In this document: in pieces, positions 53,491 through 63,466 of the stretch
Position numbering within the stretch: the stretch's first letter is position 1
Layout of the letters: every line of letters begins with the position of its first letter
Origin: Candida dubliniensis CD36
Taxonomy: Eukaryota > Ascomycota > Pichiomycetes > Serinales > Debaryomycetaceae
DNA length: 64,000 bases
NCBI RefSeq assembly: GCF_000026945.1
Contig: NC_012864.1
Span: 930,001-994,000 of the forward strand
Direction: 5' to 3'
Translations under genes and position numbers: made by a program
Notes under the pieces: generated by a model
What the model saw: the letters and a program-made list of their open reading frames with translations, nothing else
Told to the model about the DNA's origin: nothing
Database searches by the model: none

Positions 53491-55098
53491 ATGTCTTCCT
53501 CGCACCCAGATACACAGGTGTTGCGACCATACTATGATCATGATACGTTCAATGCGGGATATTCTGTGATTTATAAAAAAGGTGTTGGTATAATAGACCC
53601 CAAAACCAACAGACCTGTGACATCCAACATTTCTGAGAAGTTGATTAATCAATCACTAAATGAGAATCAAGGGATCATCCGAAATCTGTTCAAACATGGA
53701 GGACCAGTGGGGATCAATGCCACTAGTGATAAGAATTATGTTTACGATTTAGAATTCAATGAATATTTTGAATCAAACAATTTGATTGAGGTATTTAAAA
53801 ATCTATTATGGAATTTTGTTAGAAGTTATATAAAGGTGTTATTGACTCAACCTCTAGAGATTGTGCGGTTAGTTTTACAGGTTGGGAAATTCAATTTCAG
53901 TGAAACTGTTTCCAAAACCACCAAGAAATTAGATTTATCCAAATCCAAACGATTATTAAGCGAAACTGAAGATGATACTGAAGCAACAACAGAACAAGAT
54001 GAAGATGAGTATCCACGCCCACAGCGTAGCAGCATTTATGACAACGTTAGAGATGATGATGAGGATGATGAGGATGAAGAGCCAATTAATTACTTTCAAT
54101 CACAAAACGAGCAACAGGTTTGGTCAGGCCATGAAGTAGGTGGGTTTAATACGACAGCAACACCAATAAAACAGGAGAAGAAATCCTATCGTGACGGTAA
54201 AAAGAGAATTAGAAATAATAAAATTAAACCAAAGTCTTTGCACACTGCTGATATTCTTACTGCCATTATTAATAAAGATGGTCCATTTGCTGTTTTTAGA
54301 GGTATTAATGCCTCTTTTATATATCAAACATTGTCACATACAATTGAAGCTTGGATTACAGGGTTTGCCTCTCCATTTTTGGGAATACCTGATCCGTTTT
54401 TCCTTGACTTGACTCATTCAAATGATCCATTTAAATCATTGTGGTTGTCCGTGACAGCTTGTGTGTTGACAGGGATTGTGTTAATGCCCTTGGATTTGAT
54501 CAGAGTAAAGTTTATGATTACTCAATTCAATTCCAAGCCATTGAATGAGAATGATACTTTGGAAGAAGCAGCAGAAGAAATTGTTCAGTCAACAAGATCA
54601 GTACGCGAGTCAATTCGTAATTTCCCCGTTTACTATTTGTTACACCCATCGACACCTATAGTGTTTTTGACCACATTACACCAATTGTCAACGAGCATAT
54701 TTAGAAAGATGGCTCCTTATATTTTGTTTATCAAATTTAACATTGATTCGTATTCATCACCAAACATCTACACATTTGTCAATTTACTTTCCTTGATTTT
54801 GGAATTCTTCATCAAGTTACCAGTGGAGAACTTGTTGCGTAAACAGCAAGTTCAATTTTTGCTCACTCCTAAGAGAGAGGACACTAAGAAAGTAATTACT
54901 ATCGAAGATCCTAAAAAGAGTTTGATTGTGGAATTCAACGATCTGACTGAAGACAATCAAGATTCGACATTCTGGGAAAGGTTGAAACAATTGGGATTAT
55001 TCAACGGTTGGAGAATCGGAGTCTTGAATGTCATTGGCTTTTGGGGTTACAACATTATTAAGAGTGACGGTTCAGAGTTGAAAGAAGAACGATTATAA
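53491..55098 (+). CDS. UGO1: Mitochondrial fusion protein Ugo1
   Basis: A 535-residue protein (yeast Ugo1 502). The N-terminus LRPYYDHDTFNAGYSVIYK is characteristic of Ugo1. Carrier-like elements are NFVRSYIKVLLTQPLEIVRLVLQVG, MPLDLIRVKFMITQF (modified PxD/ExxR signature) and IKLPVENLLRKQQVQFLL. A long acidic insert (about 155-200, DDDEDDEDEEP) separates the first carrier repeat from the second. Role: a degenerate mitochondrial-carrier protein of the outer membrane linking Fzo1 and Mgm1 during mitochondrial fusion. No presequence is seen, as expected for an outer-membrane protein. Confidence 0.92.
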   Translation: MSSSHPDTQVLRPYYDHDTFNAGYSVIYKKGVGIIDPKTNRPVTSNISEKLINQSLNENQGIIRNLFKHGGPVGINATSDKNYVYDLEFNEYFESNNLIEVFKNLLWNFVRSYIKVLLTQPLEIVRLVLQVGKFNFSETVSKTTKKLDLSKSKRLLSETEDDTEATTEQDEDEYPRPQRSSIYDNVRDDDEDDEDEEPINYFQSQNEQQVWSGHEVGGFNTTATPIKQEKKSYRDGKKRIRNNKIKPKSLHTADILTAIINKDGPFAVFRGINASFIYQTLSHTIEAWITGFASPFLGIPDPFFLDLTHSNDPFKSLWLSVTACVLTGIVLMPLDLIRVKFMITQFNSKPLNENDTLEEAAEEIVQSTRSVRESIRNFPVYYLLHPSTPIVFLTTLHQLSTSIFRKMAPYILFIKFNIDSYSSPNIYTFVNLLSLILEFFIKLPVENLLRKQQVQFLLTPKREDTKKVITIEDPKKSLIVEFNDLTEDNQDSTFWERLKQLGLFNGWRIGVLNVIGFWGYNIIKSDGSELKEERL

Positions 55099-55691
55099 GG
55101 ATAATGGATTGCAGTGGAGATGGAAGTCAGGGGAACACTAATTCTATGCTGTTCTTGCTACACAATACTAAATTAATTTGTCCTTTATATATATAGCTTT
55201 CTTTTTTTTTTTGTACATATGTTTCTGACAAATAGTAGTCTTATTAGTATTAATATACTTCATTCTTAATTTAATTTGTTTCCAAAGTGTAGGTTGACTT
55301 GAAGACTTAATGTTTTTACTAATCCGGTTGAAGTTATATATTTGTGAAAATATTAGACGCCACACCTAAATGGTATTATAATTTTCCACACGAGTTTTGT
55401 TTTTTCTTCCCTATTTGTTCCTTAGACCAGGAAAACTGAAATTTGTTTGGAACAATGGAACAGGTCCTAGTGCCACAGTTTTAAATAAATATCACCCGAA
55501 ATAATGTCAATCAAGAACTATCTGACATCATCTATTGTTGCAACGAATACAGAAAGCATTCCCAATTTGATCTATTTAAAATGGCTTGTTTGATCAAACT
55601 TTAATTTTTAGTTTTTGATTCGTTTTTTTTTTTTTTATATTCAATCACCAATTCTACAAACCGACAAGACCAAATTTACTCCCCATTGGCC
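55099..55691. other. Intergenic region, UGO1 / monooxygenase gene
   Basis: T runs at about 55201-55213 and 55623-55637; the promoter of the monooxygenase gene. A 65-codon - frame here has no recognisable content. Confidence 0.55.
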
Positions 55692-57209
55692 ATGACTGCT
55701 TCTACCAATTCTAGTAACGACCAGAAAAACAGAACCCCGTTAATTTTGAATTCATTTTGTATGGGATGTCTGGGTTTACAATGTCCAGGTTTATGGTCGC
55801 ATCCAGATGATAAATCTCGAGACTTTAATACTATTGAGTATTGGGTCAATTTGGCACAATTGTTAGAAAAGGGGAAATTTAATGCTCTTTTCATTGCTGA
55901 TGTATTAGGTCCCTATGATGTTTATGATGGTCCAGGAAATTTTAGATCCGTTGCGAAAAGTGGAGCTCAGTTCCCCACTACAGAGCCAAGTGCAGTTGTT
56001 TCTGCTATGGCAGCTGTTACGAAAAACATTAGTTTTGGGGTAACATTCCTGACAATTAGTGAGAACCCATACCATTTTGCCAGAAGATTGGCTACTTTGG
56101 ATCATTTGACAAAAGGTAGAGTTGGTTGGAATGTTGTTAGTTCTTATTTGGATTCAGCAGCTAGAAATTTACTTAACGGAGAATCATTACCACCTCATGC
56201 AGAACGGTACGAAAGAGCTCAAGAATATATTGATGTTGTGTATAAATTATTTTTGAGTTCTTGGAGTGACGATGCCGTTGAATTGAAGAACCGAGTTTTC
56301 ACTAATCCTGATAAAGTCAGAGAAATAAACCATAAAGGGAAATTTTTCACTGTTCCCGGACCCAGTATTACTGAGCCAACTCCACAAAGATTACCTGTTA
56401 TTATTCAAGCTGGTACTTCAAAAGCAGGTAAAGAGTTTGCTGCCAGAAACGCTGAAGTAGTGTTTATCACTACATTCTCTCCTGAAGAATTAGGCAAACA
56501 AATCAAGGCCATCAAAACTCTTGCCAAAGAAAAGTATGGTCGTCCCGAAGGTTCCATCAAGTTTTTGCAGTTGATTACTCCAGTGGTTGCTGACACCCAT
56601 GAGTTAGCAGAAGAGAAATTTAAAGAATTGCAACTGTACGGGGATTTAGATGGTGCCCAAGCACTTTTTTCTGGATGGACAGGTATTGACATTGGAAAAT
56701 ACGATTATGAGGATAACATCACCGATAAAGGCACGAATGCTGTCAAATCGTTTTTAGAGTTGTGGAATAAAACATCTCCTGGTGAGCCAGCAAATGTTAA
56801 AAAGACTAGACGTGATATTGCCCGTCAAATCACCGTTGGTGGATTGGGACCAGTGTTTTATGGTACCCCTGAGGAAGTGACAGATGAAATTGAACGTTGG
56901 GTTGATATTTCAGGGGTTGATGGATTTAATGTGACTTATGCTATTTCTCCAGGAACTTTTGAAGATTTTGTTGAGAAAGTTATTCCATTACTTCAGGAAA
57001 GAGGATTGGCACAAGAGGATTACCCACAGGATTTGGACCATCCTTTGACTTTCAGAGAACAACTATTTGGTAGTGAAAGAAAAGAACCATATTATTTATT
57101 GGAAAGTCATCCTGCTTATGATTTGAGATGGCGAGCTGGTGAAAGCAAGGATGAATTTGAAAGAAGGCTTAACAAGAAAAGAAAAAGTGAAGCCCAAGAA
57201 ATTGCATAA
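55692..57209 (+). CDS. FMN-dependent monooxygenase, NtaA/SnaA/DszA (luciferase-like) family
   Basis: A 505-residue protein from the ATG at 55692. It has the NtaA/DszA pattern: LILNSFCMGCLGLQCPGLWSHP near the N-terminus, ARRLATLDHLTKGRVGWNVVSS, LPVIIQAGTSKAGKEFAARNAEVVF, and GVDGFNVTYAISPG with FEDFVEKVIPLLQERG near the C-terminus. Members are class C flavin monooxygenases using FMNH2 from a partner reductase to oxidise nitrilotriacetate, sulfones, pristinamycin precursors and similar compounds. The fungal substrate is unknown. No peroxisomal or secretion signal is obvious. The family is mostly bacterial, so transfer into fungi is plausible. Codon 120 is CTG, at a position where relatives carry Ser, consistent with CTG-Ser decoding. 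Confidence 0.9.
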   Translation: MTASTNSSNDQKNRTPLILNSFCMGCLGLQCPGLWSHPDDKSRDFNTIEYWVNLAQLLEKGKFNALFIADVLGPYDVYDGPGNFRSVAKSGAQFPTTEPSAVVSAMAAVTKNISFGVTFLTISENPYHFARRLATLDHLTKGRVGWNVVSSYLDSAARNLLNGESLPPHAERYERAQEYIDVVYKLFLSSWSDDAVELKNRVFTNPDKVREINHKGKFFTVPGPSITEPTPQRLPVIIQAGTSKAGKEFAARNAEVVFITTFSPEELGKQIKAIKTLAKEKYGRPEGSIKFLQLITPVVADTHELAEEKFKELQLYGDLDGAQALFSGWTGIDIGKYDYEDNITDKGTNAVKSFLELWNKTSPGEPANVKKTRRDIARQITVGGLGPVFYGTPEEVTDEIERWVDISGVDGFNVTYAISPGTFEDFVEKVIPLLQERGLAQEDYPQDLDHPLTFREQLFGSERKEPYYLLESHPAYDLRWRAGESKDEFERRLNKKRKSEAQEIA

Positions 57210-59087
57210 ATGAGGGTTTGTCTTGTTAATTTAAATCACATGCTTAAACTAAATATGATACAAATATATAATATATGATCTTTTTTTGTTTGTTGACTTC
57301 TTATTGTTTAGATTATTTGATAGTCTCTTGTTTATAGCAATGTACTACTAAAGAATGAAATTCTATCACAACTTTGATATACGAGGTTTACGAAAGAGGC
57401 GTAGAAAAAAGTGGCATCAATTGCAGATTGCAAAATAAATCGTACGGTATTTTTTATAGCCGTAGCCGGACTCACTCCATACTGTAGTTTTTCAATTGCA
57501 GGTGTAGTTCACTTTTGTTGCTTGTATAGCCATTGAGGTAGAAGAAAGACTGATACTTCGTAAATCATTCTTTATTCTTTGTAGATTTTTAACGGAAACA
57601 CTGAAGCCAAGAAAAAACAAAAAAAAAAAACTCTCTTAACCATTGACAAACAAAAGTACAACTTAGAACAGAATAATAGAACCAATTCTAGATCAATTCC
57701 TGATGAGTAAGTTCCAAAGAAATGGATAACAAAAGTATAAGACCGATATTGTTATTGTACTCTATTGTAGGGATGACCTTGAACATTAGAATCCAATAAA
57801 GAAGAAATCGAGAAAATGCCCCAAAAATAATTTAGAGTTTGTGGTTTCTATAAAATGTAACTGTTCAGACGTACTACTATAAATGTCAGATTTCCACTTA
57901 AGTTTTCTCTAATGGACACAAGGTCACTTCTGCAAGGGATGTTAGCTTCGTACTCTGTCAACCGTACTTGCCTAAAAACATTTGTTTTCTTGGAATTACT
58001 CCAGTCTTACTTACAATCCAAGTCAAAACAAAACCAAACTTGAAAACCAGTTACAGTTTTATAGTTCTGAAATTTGATTTACAAAAATAGAAGTATCAAA
58101 ACCCTAGAATTTCTTGTACTCATACTTTACCTAAAGTTTAGTGTACGCGCTACCAATGATAAGAAGTTGTCGGTTCTGTTTGAACACCACCACACCAAAA
58201 GCCTATTTTCTATCCATTACCTTCTTTGCAAAGTGGAATGAATCACCAAGGTGTTATAACACCAATCCGTTATCAAATACAAACTTGTCTGTTTTTGTTT
58301 CGTTTTGTTCGTTGTAGACTTGCAACAATCAATTTATTTATTTTCTTTGGTCTCCACTGAATGCAATTGCATGCACCTGATTTATTTACACTCACAATTA
58401 TAATTTTTTTGAGTTTCAATTGTTCTATATTTGGTCATGAGTTGGTTAATAATGGATATACTTACAATAAGTTATGCGGCTGAATCTTTCGAAAAAAAAA
58501 AAACAAAAAAAAACACACAAACCAAGATGAAAATATAACAAAGTGTAAAATAATAATAGAATCAAGAAGTTTAAAATAATCCAACAATACAAGATTTAAC
58601 AAGAATAATAACAACAACAACAACAAATAGGTTTAAAAATAATGTATGATCAAAAATCTTCTTTCTTGGATTTTAATCATGACCCCCCTACTACGCATAC
58701 TCCTCGTGTAATTTACTTTTCTCCCAAGAAATTTTTTGCATTCGCACACTGCCACTTTAATCTTTAAAGTAGTCAGGGAAAAATCACAGCAACCCCGTTT
58801 TAGGTCTTGTTCCGTGAACTTAGAGTACATTAAAATTTTTTATTAATCCTTGATTATCTATATTATTAAATACTACAACTTAAATATTTACCCAACACGA
58901 CACGTCCCAGGTATATATATGACTGATTTATTCTCCCCTTATATTTAAAGGAACGATTTTGTTTATTTGTTTTTTGTTGTCTCGTTTTTTCTCTTTTTCC
59001 AATTCTTTTTTTTTTTTTTTACAACCAATTCTGGTTTTAATCAAATCTACTATCAATCTTTACAAACAAACACATAATCAACTTATA
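57210..59087. other. 1.9-kb intergenic region
   Basis: The 3' region of the monooxygenase gene and the upstream region of the first MARVEL-like gene. Relatively low in repeats; A runs at about 57616 and 58492-58515. A 65-codon - frame (58633-58830) is unsupported. No RNA gene was recognised. Confidence 0.5.
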
Positions 59088-59834
59088 ATGTCTTGGAAAC
59101 CAATTGTAACCTACATTTTCCGTGGTCTTCAAACGGTATTTTGCATTGTCGTTCTTGGTCTTTCAGCGGGGTTTTTGGCTGATGTTGGATATAACTACGA
59201 CCGTGTCACTTTTGCCTTGGTGGTTTCGATACTTAATCTCCTCTACTTCGGTTACATTTTAATATTGATGCCTATTTTTTTCAAAAATTTTACTTTTTCT
59301 ATTCTCATTTTTGCTGCCGAGTTCATTTTCTTTGTCTTTTATCTTTCTGCCATGGGAGCAATTGCAGATGTTGTTCCTTCTGGAAGTTGTGGAGATTATG
59401 GCAGCTACTCATCTGCATGCAGTATTCTTAAGGCTTTGATACCATTCACTTTATTCAACTGGTTATTATTTGCTACTACTTTTGGATTATTCTTGGGCTA
59501 CAGTTTTATTCCGCAAGTCAGCAGTCGCGGATTCAAATCCATTTTCTTACCTGTACGATTCGAGTATGGTGCTATCTTTACTAACTTTCTTTTGCCATTT
59601 GGTAAAAGATATGCGGTAACTGATCCAGTAACTGATGCTGCAGTTGCAGATGCTGAGATCACTGGTAATGATATCGAAAATAATGCACCTAAGGGTGCTT
59701 CTGTTGGTGATGATGAGGCAACTGCTGGTTTAGCTTCATCCGAAGAAGACAAATATACAGAGCCACTTTCTGGAAATATCGATGAAGTTACTGCAACCCA
59801 AGAAGCAACCAATCAAAGCAAACCATACCCATAA
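59088..59834 (+). CDS. Four-pass membrane protein, MARVEL-like (paralogue 1)
   Basis: A 248-residue protein from the ATG at 59088 (MSWKPIVTYIFRGLQTVFCIVVLGLSAG); the frame extends upstream to 58959 through a T run as poly-Phe and is rejected. Four hydrophobic segments lie at about 11-30, 44-66, 72-95 and 120-145, with a Cys-containing loop (SGSCGDYGSYSSAC) before ILKALIPFTLFNWLLFA. An acidic cytosolic tail of about 80 residues ends NQSKPYP. The topology and RGxQ..F.IVVLGLS start match MARVEL/Nce102-like fungal proteins, implicated in membrane domains or non-classical secretion. The specific role is unknown. Paralogue 2 at 60746-61492 shares the 17-residue ILKALIPFTLFNWLLFA string. Confidence 0.85.
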   Translation: MSWKPIVTYIFRGLQTVFCIVVLGLSAGFLADVGYNYDRVTFALVVSILNLLYFGYILILMPIFFKNFTFSILIFAAEFIFFVFYLSAMGAIADVVPSGSCGDYGSYSSACSILKALIPFTLFNWLLFATTFGLFLGYSFIPQVSSRGFKSIFLPVRFEYGAIFTNFLLPFGKRYAVTDPVTDAAVADAEITGNDIENNAPKGASVGDDEATAGLASSEEDKYTEPLSGNIDEVTATQEATNQSKPYP

Positions 59835-60745
59835 TTTACACCATTTTTAGTTTTTTTTTTCCTTACTTTTTGTTAATCGTCTTTTAGCTTTATTTTAATC
59901 CTTTTTTTGATTTGGCTTAGTTGTAGTTGTAATGGAAAATTGTTTTTCTAAATAATTTTGAACCACCAATCAACCCATTTGGATTGACAAGTTTTTAGTT
60001 ATTCGTAAATAATAAGATTTAGTTTGATGTTGACTATGTAATAATCAATTACAGAATACAATTCAGAAGACAAAATTGTAGAAACAGTCTCAAGAACATC
60101 ATTAGGGCGATAATATGTCATGCAAGTACATGTGTGATACTGTACTTGTGTTGTATCACTACCGTTTATAAGTACAAAAATTAGATTTTGTAATCTTTTG
60201 TTGCTTGTACGGAATAGCTGATAGGTTTTAAGTTTGTTAAGTATATTTGAATTGAATAGATTCAAAATTGATCGCTAAGGCAATAATGTTGTAAACAGAT
60301 TGATTTTATCATTTACATTGGAGAAAAAATACAGATAAAGCTGGAAACCCGAATTTGACATCTTCACAACGAATATTATATATGTATTTGTAAAAAAGAA
60401 AGACTAATAGGATTCTATTATGGGAGAAAAATGAGTTTTTTTTTTTTTTTTTGCAAAATGGATGCGCGCCAAATGCTGCGCATCAAAGTTTGTGTGATTA
60501 TCGATGATCAGTGAAAGTGTCTTTCCATATAGATGGATGACAATGCTACTAATTCTCTACTTCGGAAAACATATATCAAACATTGAATTAATGATTAGTT
60601 CATTTGTCAATATACACTACAAACTACTAAGCCTGCTGTAGAGAGTAGCTTAAATTGTACACAAGAAACAACATGCTAATCACTTTCATGTTGGTACAAT
60701 GACAACAAACCACACAAAGTATGGTTGCAAACTCATTTCTCCTTC
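59835..60745. other. Intergenic region between convergent MARVEL-like genes
   Basis: 3' regions of paralogues 1 and 2. The 88-codon - frame at 59999-60265 shows no recognisable content. A T run lies at about 60436-60451, followed by GC-rich TGCGCGCC at about 60463. Confidence 0.5.
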
Positions 60746-61492
60746 TTAAGCGTATGGCTTGCTATGATTTATATTTTCATTTTGAAAATTACTTGGCGTT
60801 GCTTGAATAGACTTTTCTTCTTCAGAAGACTCTCCTAGATTAACACCAACACTTGTTTGATGATTATCCGAACCACCATTATTATTTGTACCATGTACTG
60901 TTGGAGCTATACCAACTTCAGATTCGTTGTAGGCGTTAGCGTCTCTATAATCATAGCTTGCAACTATTTCTTTAGATGCTGGAGTATCATTACCAAATAT
61001 AAGGCCAAAATCAAATTGTGAAGGAAATAATGTATGTTTGAATCCGTGTCTTTTAATTTCCGGGATAAAAGTAAAACACAAAACCAACACAAAACTAGCA
61101 GCGAATAGTAACCAGTTGAATAAAGTGAATGGTATCAAAGCCTTGAGAATGTGGCAAAAGGAAACATATTCTGAGTAATACAAATAATCACAAGATACTG
61201 TTGGAGCATCTGTAGCCAGAATAGCCATAGCAGCAAGATAAAAGATGCATAGAATAAACTCACCTGCAACAGGAATTATGGAAGGAGACCAGTTTTTAAA
61301 TATAAATGGTATCAATAATAGAGTGCAGAAGAAATAGATGATATTGATTGCAGCAACAACTATAATATAAACTGATTTGTCATAGTAAAATTCAAGTGTA
61401 ACCAATTCTTGAATAGAAAGACCAAGAACAATAAGAGCAAAAATTGTTTGTGCACCCCTGATAATTGAAGCGGCGATAACTTTTTTGGACAT
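60746..61492 (-). CDS. Four-pass membrane protein, MARVEL-like (paralogue 2)
   Basis: A 248-residue protein of the same length as paralogue 1. It starts MSKKVIAASIIRGAQTIFALIVLGLS, with four membrane segments, a Cys-containing loop (TVSCDYLYYSEYVSFCH) and the identical ILKALIPFTLFNWLLFA segment. A conserved FIPEIKRHGFKHTLFPSQFDFGLIF membrane exit and an acidic Ser/Asn-rich tail ending NHSKPYA follow. The shared SKPY tail with paralogue 1 suggests a conserved C-terminal motif. Function is unknown; a plasma-membrane domain role is an inference from the family. Confidence 0.85.
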   Translation of the reverse strand: MSKKVIAASIIRGAQTIFALIVLGLSIQELVTLEFYYDKSVYIIVVAAINIIYFFCTLLLIPFIFKNWSPSIIPVAGEFILCIFYLAAMAILATDAPTVSCDYLYYSEYVSFCHILKALIPFTLFNWLLFAASFVLVLCFTFIPEIKRHGFKHTLFPSQFDFGLIFGNDTPASKEIVASYDYRDANAYNESEVGIAPTVHGTNNNGGSDNHQTSVGVNLGESSEEEKSIQATPSNFQNENINHSKPYA

Positions 61493-62824
61493 TACTTAGA
61501 TTTGATAGAAGCGGTAGAGGAGAAACCTAATCTTATAAGATGAAGCTTTTGGAAACAATATGAAGCAACAAATTCGTTGGTAATGGAAAAGTCCTTCAAT
61601 TAAATACTACGTGTATTCCTTCTTCCTTACAGAAATAACAAACAGAAACAGTATTACAAACAATTTCGTATGTTTCAAGGTATTGAGTATGATCATTGCT
61701 CAAATGACTGAATCAAAGTACCTAATTGTAGTTATGAAAACCAAGAAATAACACTTGCAAATGGATTGATGATAATTTAGATCAATCTTAAAGTACCATT
61801 TTAACCACGCCAAGAATTATGTGGCTGTGGAGAATATAAAATATTTTTATACTTTATCTATGTATGGCCAGACTTATGAATCAAAAATATGTTCATACAA
61901 TTACAGTCTTGTTAGACTCTTGAAGTGTTACATGGGTCATTTGTTTGAACGTCATGTAGAATTGAATTTTGCAATGGCATGAACATTAAATATAAGTGGA
62001 GAAACAACAATATGGGATTCTTATCTGTATCTCGTTTTTTTTTATTTTAGGTGGGAGATTCACTACATTTTGGGGATGCAGTTTTGCATGACGCGGCTAA
62101 GATGATTACGTAAAATCTATTCTATGGAGAGAAAGGATCTCTAGTTTTTGTGTCGTGGAGTAGAAGGAAATGAATTCCTAGCAATCTCAAAAACTAGACA
62201 AATAATACTTGAATTTTTTGAGTGACGCTGTAAGAGTCCCAAGCTAAATGATCAAAGCAGGATTAATCGTAAAATTTTCTATTTAAATATGTTATGTTAG
62301 GAGTTTTGGTGTGGACGAGTTATTTAATTTAACAAAATTAATCAACAAAGTGGGTCACGTGGCCCCAATAACGAAATAGCATTACGTAACCGATATCTCT
62401 CAATCCAAAAAAAAAAAAAAACCAAACTTATAAAGCACAATAAGCTATTATTGTTCTTATCTTTCATCATCAAAAATAGTGGCATTAATTCCGGTCATGA
62501 CAAATAAGAACAGTAATTCCGTCATCAAATTGTAAGCAAATAAGGGCGAGATATTACTCTGTATGTATTAGCCCAATTCTTGAACAACCAACAAAAATTA
62601 GTCAAGTTTATTGTTTGAATATAACGAAATTAATGAGAGCACTAAAATGTTGAATCGACAATAATCTGTTATTTCTCCGCCTATACATTTGTAAATTGTA
62701 TATAAGTTGACTAGGTTATATTTTATTCAAAAAATTACTCTAACTTCCTTTGCTTTTTTTTTTTTATACATATTTGTCAATTCCTTATCTTTTAATATAT
62801 TACTTATTAAAATCAATAGTTCAA
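61493..62824. other. Divergent intergenic region between paralogues 2 and 3
   Basis: 1.3 kb between divergent starts. CACGTG (E-box) lies at about 62356-62361 within GTCACGTGGCC, and an A run at 62407-62420. No gene is supported. Confidence 0.5.
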
Positions 62825-63466
62825 ATGGGATTTATTGGTTTTTTCAGAATAGTTCAATTTTTTTTCAATATCATATGCTTTGCCCTTTGTGCTTCACATT
62901 TCAGACTGGCGAAAGCATTTGCTTTGGGAGTCAGCTCAGCTAATATGATTTATAATATCTATACATTGTTTATTGTGCCCCAAATGCATCAAAAAACATT
63001 AGCTTTTTTGATTTTTGTTGCTGAATTAGCTTTCCCAATCCTATACCTCATTTCGTGTATAATTTTGGTGGTTCAAATTAACACTGAATATGTCACAAGT
63101 TATACCGTCAACTTTACACTGCAGTATGATAAATACAAAGATGCTCCTTATAGCACGGTTGCAATGGCTTCAGGGATATTTGGACTTGTTTGCCTGTTCT
63201 GGTTTGGTTTTACATGCTTTGCATTTTTCAAATATACTTTTTTTCCAATTTACCGTAATGGAAAAGGGTTTAAATCCTTGTTTGAGGTGTACGTATTCAA
63301 ATTTGGCTGCGTTGTTTACAACAAAGATAAAAGTGATCGTGATCGAAACCTGAGAGACCTCGAAAAGAACGTGCCCCAAAAATCAATAGATCAGGAGAAA
63401 ACATTAGGTACTGTTATCTTGTCATCAATTGACACTTTAAAGGTAGAGAGTAAAAGCCCTGTTTAA
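62825..63466 (+). CDS. Four-pass membrane protein, MARVEL-like (paralogue 3)
   Basis: A 213-residue protein from the ATG at 62825 (MGFIGFFRIVQFFFNIICFALCASHF); the upstream in-frame ATG at 62750 reads a T run as poly-Phe and is less likely. It has four hydrophobic segments, a shorter charged tail (KSDRDRNLRDLEKNVPQKS) and a membrane exit of FFPIYRNGKGFKSLFEVYVFKFG that parallels FIPQ..SRGFKSIFLPVRFEYG of paralogue 1. It is more divergent than the other two and lacks the SKPY tail. Probably a distant member of the same tandem family. Confidence 0.8.
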   Translation: MGFIGFFRIVQFFFNIICFALCASHFRLAKAFALGVSSANMIYNIYTLFIVPQMHQKTLAFLIFVAELAFPILYLISCIILVVQINTEYVTSYTVNFTLQYDKYKDAPYSTVAMASGIFGLVCLFWFGFTCFAFFKYTFFPIYRNGKGFKSLFEVYVFKFGCVVYNKDKSDRDRNLRDLEKNVPQKSIDQEKTLGTVILSSIDTLKVESKSPV

